Source of the DNA: Desulfuromusa sp.
GTDB taxonomy: Bacteria > Desulfobacterota > Desulfuromonadia > Desulfuromonadales > Geopsychrobacteraceae
Direction: 5' to 3'
DNA length: 17,128 nt
Assembly: GCA_029934755.1 (NCBI GenBank)
Contig: JAOZLQ010000029.1
Location: 1 to 17,128 of the forward strand
Under the pieces are notes generated by a model. The model was not told where the DNA came from and did not search any database. It saw only the letters and a program-made list of their open reading frames with translations. Below, piece by piece: positions 15,120-17,128 of this stretch (within the stretch, counting starts at the first letter, position 1; every line of letters begins with the position of its first letter). The translations under genes were made by a program, and so were the position numbers.

Positions 15120-15992
15120 TTATTTGATCCGTTGGCAGAATAGCCCTGCAATGATCAGAATCAAGCCAGTAAGTGTGGCGGCCAGAATTTCTTCTCCAAC
15201 CAGAAAATGGATAAAAAACAGGGAAAGAAACGGGGAAAGGAAGATCAGATTGCTGATTCTGGCGGTGTTGTCAGTCAGTTTCATCGCCATCAACCAGAGG
15301 ATGAAACAGATTCCCATTTCAATGATGCCGACATAGGCAGCACCGTATAGGCCATTGAGAGGCGGCAGCCGTAATTCTGTTGTTAGCAGGTAGTATCCGA
15401 GGACAAAGGGGAAACTGCAGATAAAATTGACGAACAACCCGACCACCGGGTCGCGGCTGTCGCGGGTGTTGAAAATCCAGTAAAGCGCCCAGATAACAGT
15501 GCTGATCAGTGCCAACGTGACCCCGAACGGATCTGTAAACTGCAAGCTGAAAGGTTTTCCTTCGGTTGAAATGACCACGACACCACAATAGCTCACCAGT
15601 AGAGCCAGCCACTGTTGCCAGCCGATTTTTTGTTTCAATAATGGAACTGCCAGTAAAGAGAGGGTAATCGCCCAGGTGTAATTAAGCGGTTGAGCTTGTT
15701 GTGCCGGAAGCAGATCATAAGCTTTAAACAGAATCAGGTAATAGAGAAATGGACTGAGGAGCCCAAGTAGAATCGATAACAGATATTCACGCCGACTGCA
15801 CTGGAATGCCAGATGTAATTTTCCCTGATAGATAAGGATAGTTCCCAATAGCAGTGTTGAAACGGAGCCGGAATAGAGGAGCAGTTCGATCGGACTGAAA
15901 TATTGAAGTGATAATTTGAAGGCGGTTGCCACCGTTGACCAGAGCAGGACGGCACCCAGACCATAGAAGATTGCCTGCCGTTGCTGGTTCAT
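15120..15992 (-). CDS. EamA-family (drug/metabolite) transporter, second of a pair
   Basis: This 290-residue, ten-helix-type membrane protein of the drug/metabolite transporter superfamily contains two EamA repeats, about 8-142 and 155-287. Typical features are GAVLLWSTVATAFK (13-26), the run around QPLNYTWAITLSLLAVPLL (101-119), and the C-terminal SPFLSLFFIHFLVGEEI (253-269) with the usual GE pair. I set the start at the ATG at 15992, because the open frame upstream to 16268 only overlaps the preceding gene in another frame and translates to a soluble-looking peptide unlike the family. This start overlaps the TGA of the upstream gene by 4 bp (ATGA), so translation is coupled. It is clearly divergent from its neighbour, so the pair is not a recent duplicate. 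The substrate is unknown; amino acids, nucleosides or other metabolites are all known for the family. Confidence 0.88.
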   Translation of the reverse strand: MNQQRQAIFYGLGAVLLWSTVATAFKLSLQYFSPIELLLYSGSVSTLLLGTILIYQGKLHLAFQCSRREYLLSILLGLLSPFLYYLILFKAYDLLPAQQAQPLNYTWAITLSLLAVPLLKQKIGWQQWLALLVSYCGVVVISTEGKPFSLQFTDPFGVTLALISTVIWALYWIFNTRDSRDPVVGLFVNFICSFPFVLGYYLLTTELRLPPLNGLYGAAYVGIIEMGICFILWLMAMKLTDNTARISNLIFLSPFLSLFFIHFLVGEEILAATLTGLILIIAGLFCQRIK

Positions 15993-16897
15993 GTTGTGCT
16001 CGTGTAGGTTCTGCGCCGACCTTTCAGCATCAGTACGACCAATCCGGAAAATATCAGACTGATGCCAAAAAATGCCTGGATGTTGAGTTGTTCGCCAAGG
16101 ACTAGAATCCCCAAAGTTGCCGCGGTCATTGGTTCGGCCAGAGAAAGAGTGACGGCTGTTGCTACCTGTACCGATTGTAAGCCGCGGGCAAACAGCCAGT
16201 AGGAAAGTGCCATGGTGGCGAGTCCCAAGTGGAGAATTACGCCAATGGAACGTGGTTGCAGGAGCCAACCAAAATCAATACTGAGTAATGCAGGTGAAAG
16301 CAATAATGCTCCGATACAGACCACAACAGCCATGATGGCATTTGGGGCATGCTTTTCCAATAATCCTTTAATCATCAGGGTGTAGGCTGCGTATGAAAGC
16401 CCGGCACCAAGAGCCAGCAGAATGCCGATGGGATCAATGGCAACATCACCGCCACTGAAACTGAGTAATGAACAGCCGATGATTGCCAATATCGTTGCCA
16501 GTAACCAGCGTTTACCCGGGCGTTCGCCACGAAAGATCAAACCAAGCAGCCCTCCGGCAATTGGGGCGCTCCCGATCCCGATGATGGTGCCAACGGCAAC
16601 GCCAGTTTTTGCTACAGCGGCAAAAAAACAAAGCTGATAACTGGCGGTAAAAGCCGCTGCCAGGAACACCGGCAGTAGTTTCCAATCACTGAATTTTCCC
16701 AGTTCCTTCCGTTTGATAGCCAGTAGCAACAGGGCAGTTCCACCAATGAGTAAACGTAATGCTCCGATCACCTTTGGGTCAAATCCGGCCGGTGCAAATG
16801 CCTGGGCTGTTCCGGTGGTACCCCAGAGGAGGGCAGCGCCAATGACAAACCAATGTCCGCCGATAGCTATATTTTGTTTTGGCTGTTGCTTGTTCAT
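15989..16897 (-). CDS. EamA-family (drug/metabolite) transporter, first of a pair
   Basis: This 302-residue inner-membrane protein has two EamA repeats (about 14-147 and 157-292) and about ten hydrophobic helices. It shows the early LLWGTTGTAQAF (23-34), the first-repeat end IGIGSAPIAGGLLGLIFRGERP (106-127) and the second-repeat counterpart LSLAEPMTAATLGILVLGEQL (251-271), whose Glu-Pro and Gly-Glu pairs are family hallmarks. It ends in a basic cytoplasmic tail (GRRRTY). The ATG at 16897 lies four bases after the stop of the upstream membrane gene, without a strong Shine-Dalgarno sequence, and its own stop overlaps the start of the second transporter, so all three look like one operon. EamA proteins export or import small metabolites; the direction and substrate are not readable here. 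Confidence 0.9.
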   Translation of the reverse strand: MNKQQPKQNIAIGGHWFVIGAALLWGTTGTAQAFAPAGFDPKVIGALRLLIGGTALLLLAIKRKELGKFSDWKLLPVFLAAAFTASYQLCFFAAVAKTGVAVGTIIGIGSAPIAGGLLGLIFRGERPGKRWLLATILAIIGCSLLSFSGGDVAIDPIGILLALGAGLSYAAYTLMIKGLLEKHAPNAIMAVVVCIGALLLSPALLSIDFGWLLQPRSIGVILHLGLATMALSYWLFARGLQSVQVATAVTLSLAEPMTAATLGILVLGEQLNIQAFFGISLIFSGLVVLMLKGRRRTYTSTT

Positions 16898-16901
16898 TGA
16901 C

Positions 16902-17128
16902 TCAGGATTCTTTCGTTCGGATCAGATGTTCCAATTGGGGTGTTACGGTGCGTTGCAGTGCCACGACTGCCAACAGGCGTCCAATCACGTAAGCAATCGA
17001 TGCTGCTACGACACCCGGCAGCGGAAAGTATAGCATTGCAACTAATAAAACGGAAAAAATTCCAACTGCTTCTATTGCAGTGGCAATGGAAATCGGATTG
17101 GTCACTCTGGTGACAATCAGAACTGAAC
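16902..17128 (-). CDS. C-terminal part of an integral membrane protein, cut by the window edge
   Basis: The minus-strand frame is open from the right edge of the window to a TGA at 16902-16904, giving about 75 residues. A GTG at 17105 could be read as a start, but the frame continues upstream of it (SVLIVTR...) and no ribosome site is evident, so it is more likely the tail of a longer gene. The visible part has two hydrophobic segments (from IEAVGIFSVLL to YFPLPG, and VVAASIAYVIGRLLAVVAL) and a charged cytoplasmic end (LEHLIRTKES). The style, with RVTNP before a helix, recalls multi-helix flippase or exporter proteins, but I cannot name the family. It lies four bases upstream of the first EamA gene and is probably the earlier gene of that operon. 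Confidence 0.6.
   Translation of the reverse strand, partial: SVLIVTRVTNPISIATAIEAVGIFSVLLVAMLYFPLPGVVAASIAYVIGRLLAVVALQRTVTPQLEHLIRTKES

Noticed and set aside
15993..16268. A 92-residue N-terminal extension of the second EamA transporter
   Set aside because: It lies wholly inside the preceding transporter gene in another frame, is not membrane-like, and the family start fits the ATG at 15992.

Overview
The window looks like chromosomal core and near-core DNA from a moderate-GC (roughly 45-50% by eye) anaerobic delta-type proteobacterium. My best guess is the Desulfuromonadales/Geobacter relatives. The guess rests on the fused cbiET gene, the OmpA-type envelope lipoprotein (a Gram-negative trait), the multi-PAS hybrid histidine kinase and sigma-54-like sites at nitrogen genes. 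It is inference from family style, not from a marker gene.

Layout. Bases 1-70 hold the truncated end of a dispersed repeat. Bases 175-2726 (+) carry engB (ribosome-assembly GTPase), a CobC-type phosphatase whose ATG directly follows the engB stop, and, after a heptanucleotide tandem repeat, cbiET (cobalamin ring methylation/decarboxylation). A perfect 18-bp hairpin at 2737-2774 separates this unit from the opposite-strand genes. On the minus strand, read from high to low coordinates, come gdhA (11974-10625), gltB (10175-5754), gltD (5753-4368) and an OmpA-type lipoprotein gene (4336-2801). The 449-bp space between gdhA and gltB holds the gdhA terminator and a 170-bp element with terminal inverted repeats that is related to the repeat at the window start. 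A DUF554 membrane protein gene (12327-13013, +) converges on an orphan hybrid sensor kinase gene (15020-13026, -). The right end is a tight minus-strand unit: the tail of an unrecognised membrane protein gene, then two EamA-family transporter genes that overlap by 4 bp.

How the genes work together. gdhA and gltBD are the two alternative routes by which ammonium becomes glutamate, placed side by side as separate transcription units. CobC and CbiET belong to the anaerobic cobalamin route, but the rest of that pathway is not here. I see no phage, CRISPR, toxin-antitoxin, defence or secondary-metabolite system. The coding content is ordinary; the less ordinary material is in the gaps. Three sites fit the GG-N10-GC sigma-54 spacing around gdhA and gltB: one upstream of gdhA, one upstream of gltB inside the repeat element, and one on the plus strand that could feed a short RNA ending at the shared gdhA terminator. 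The heptamer array with terminator-like ends between cobC and cbiET is the other item worth a second look.
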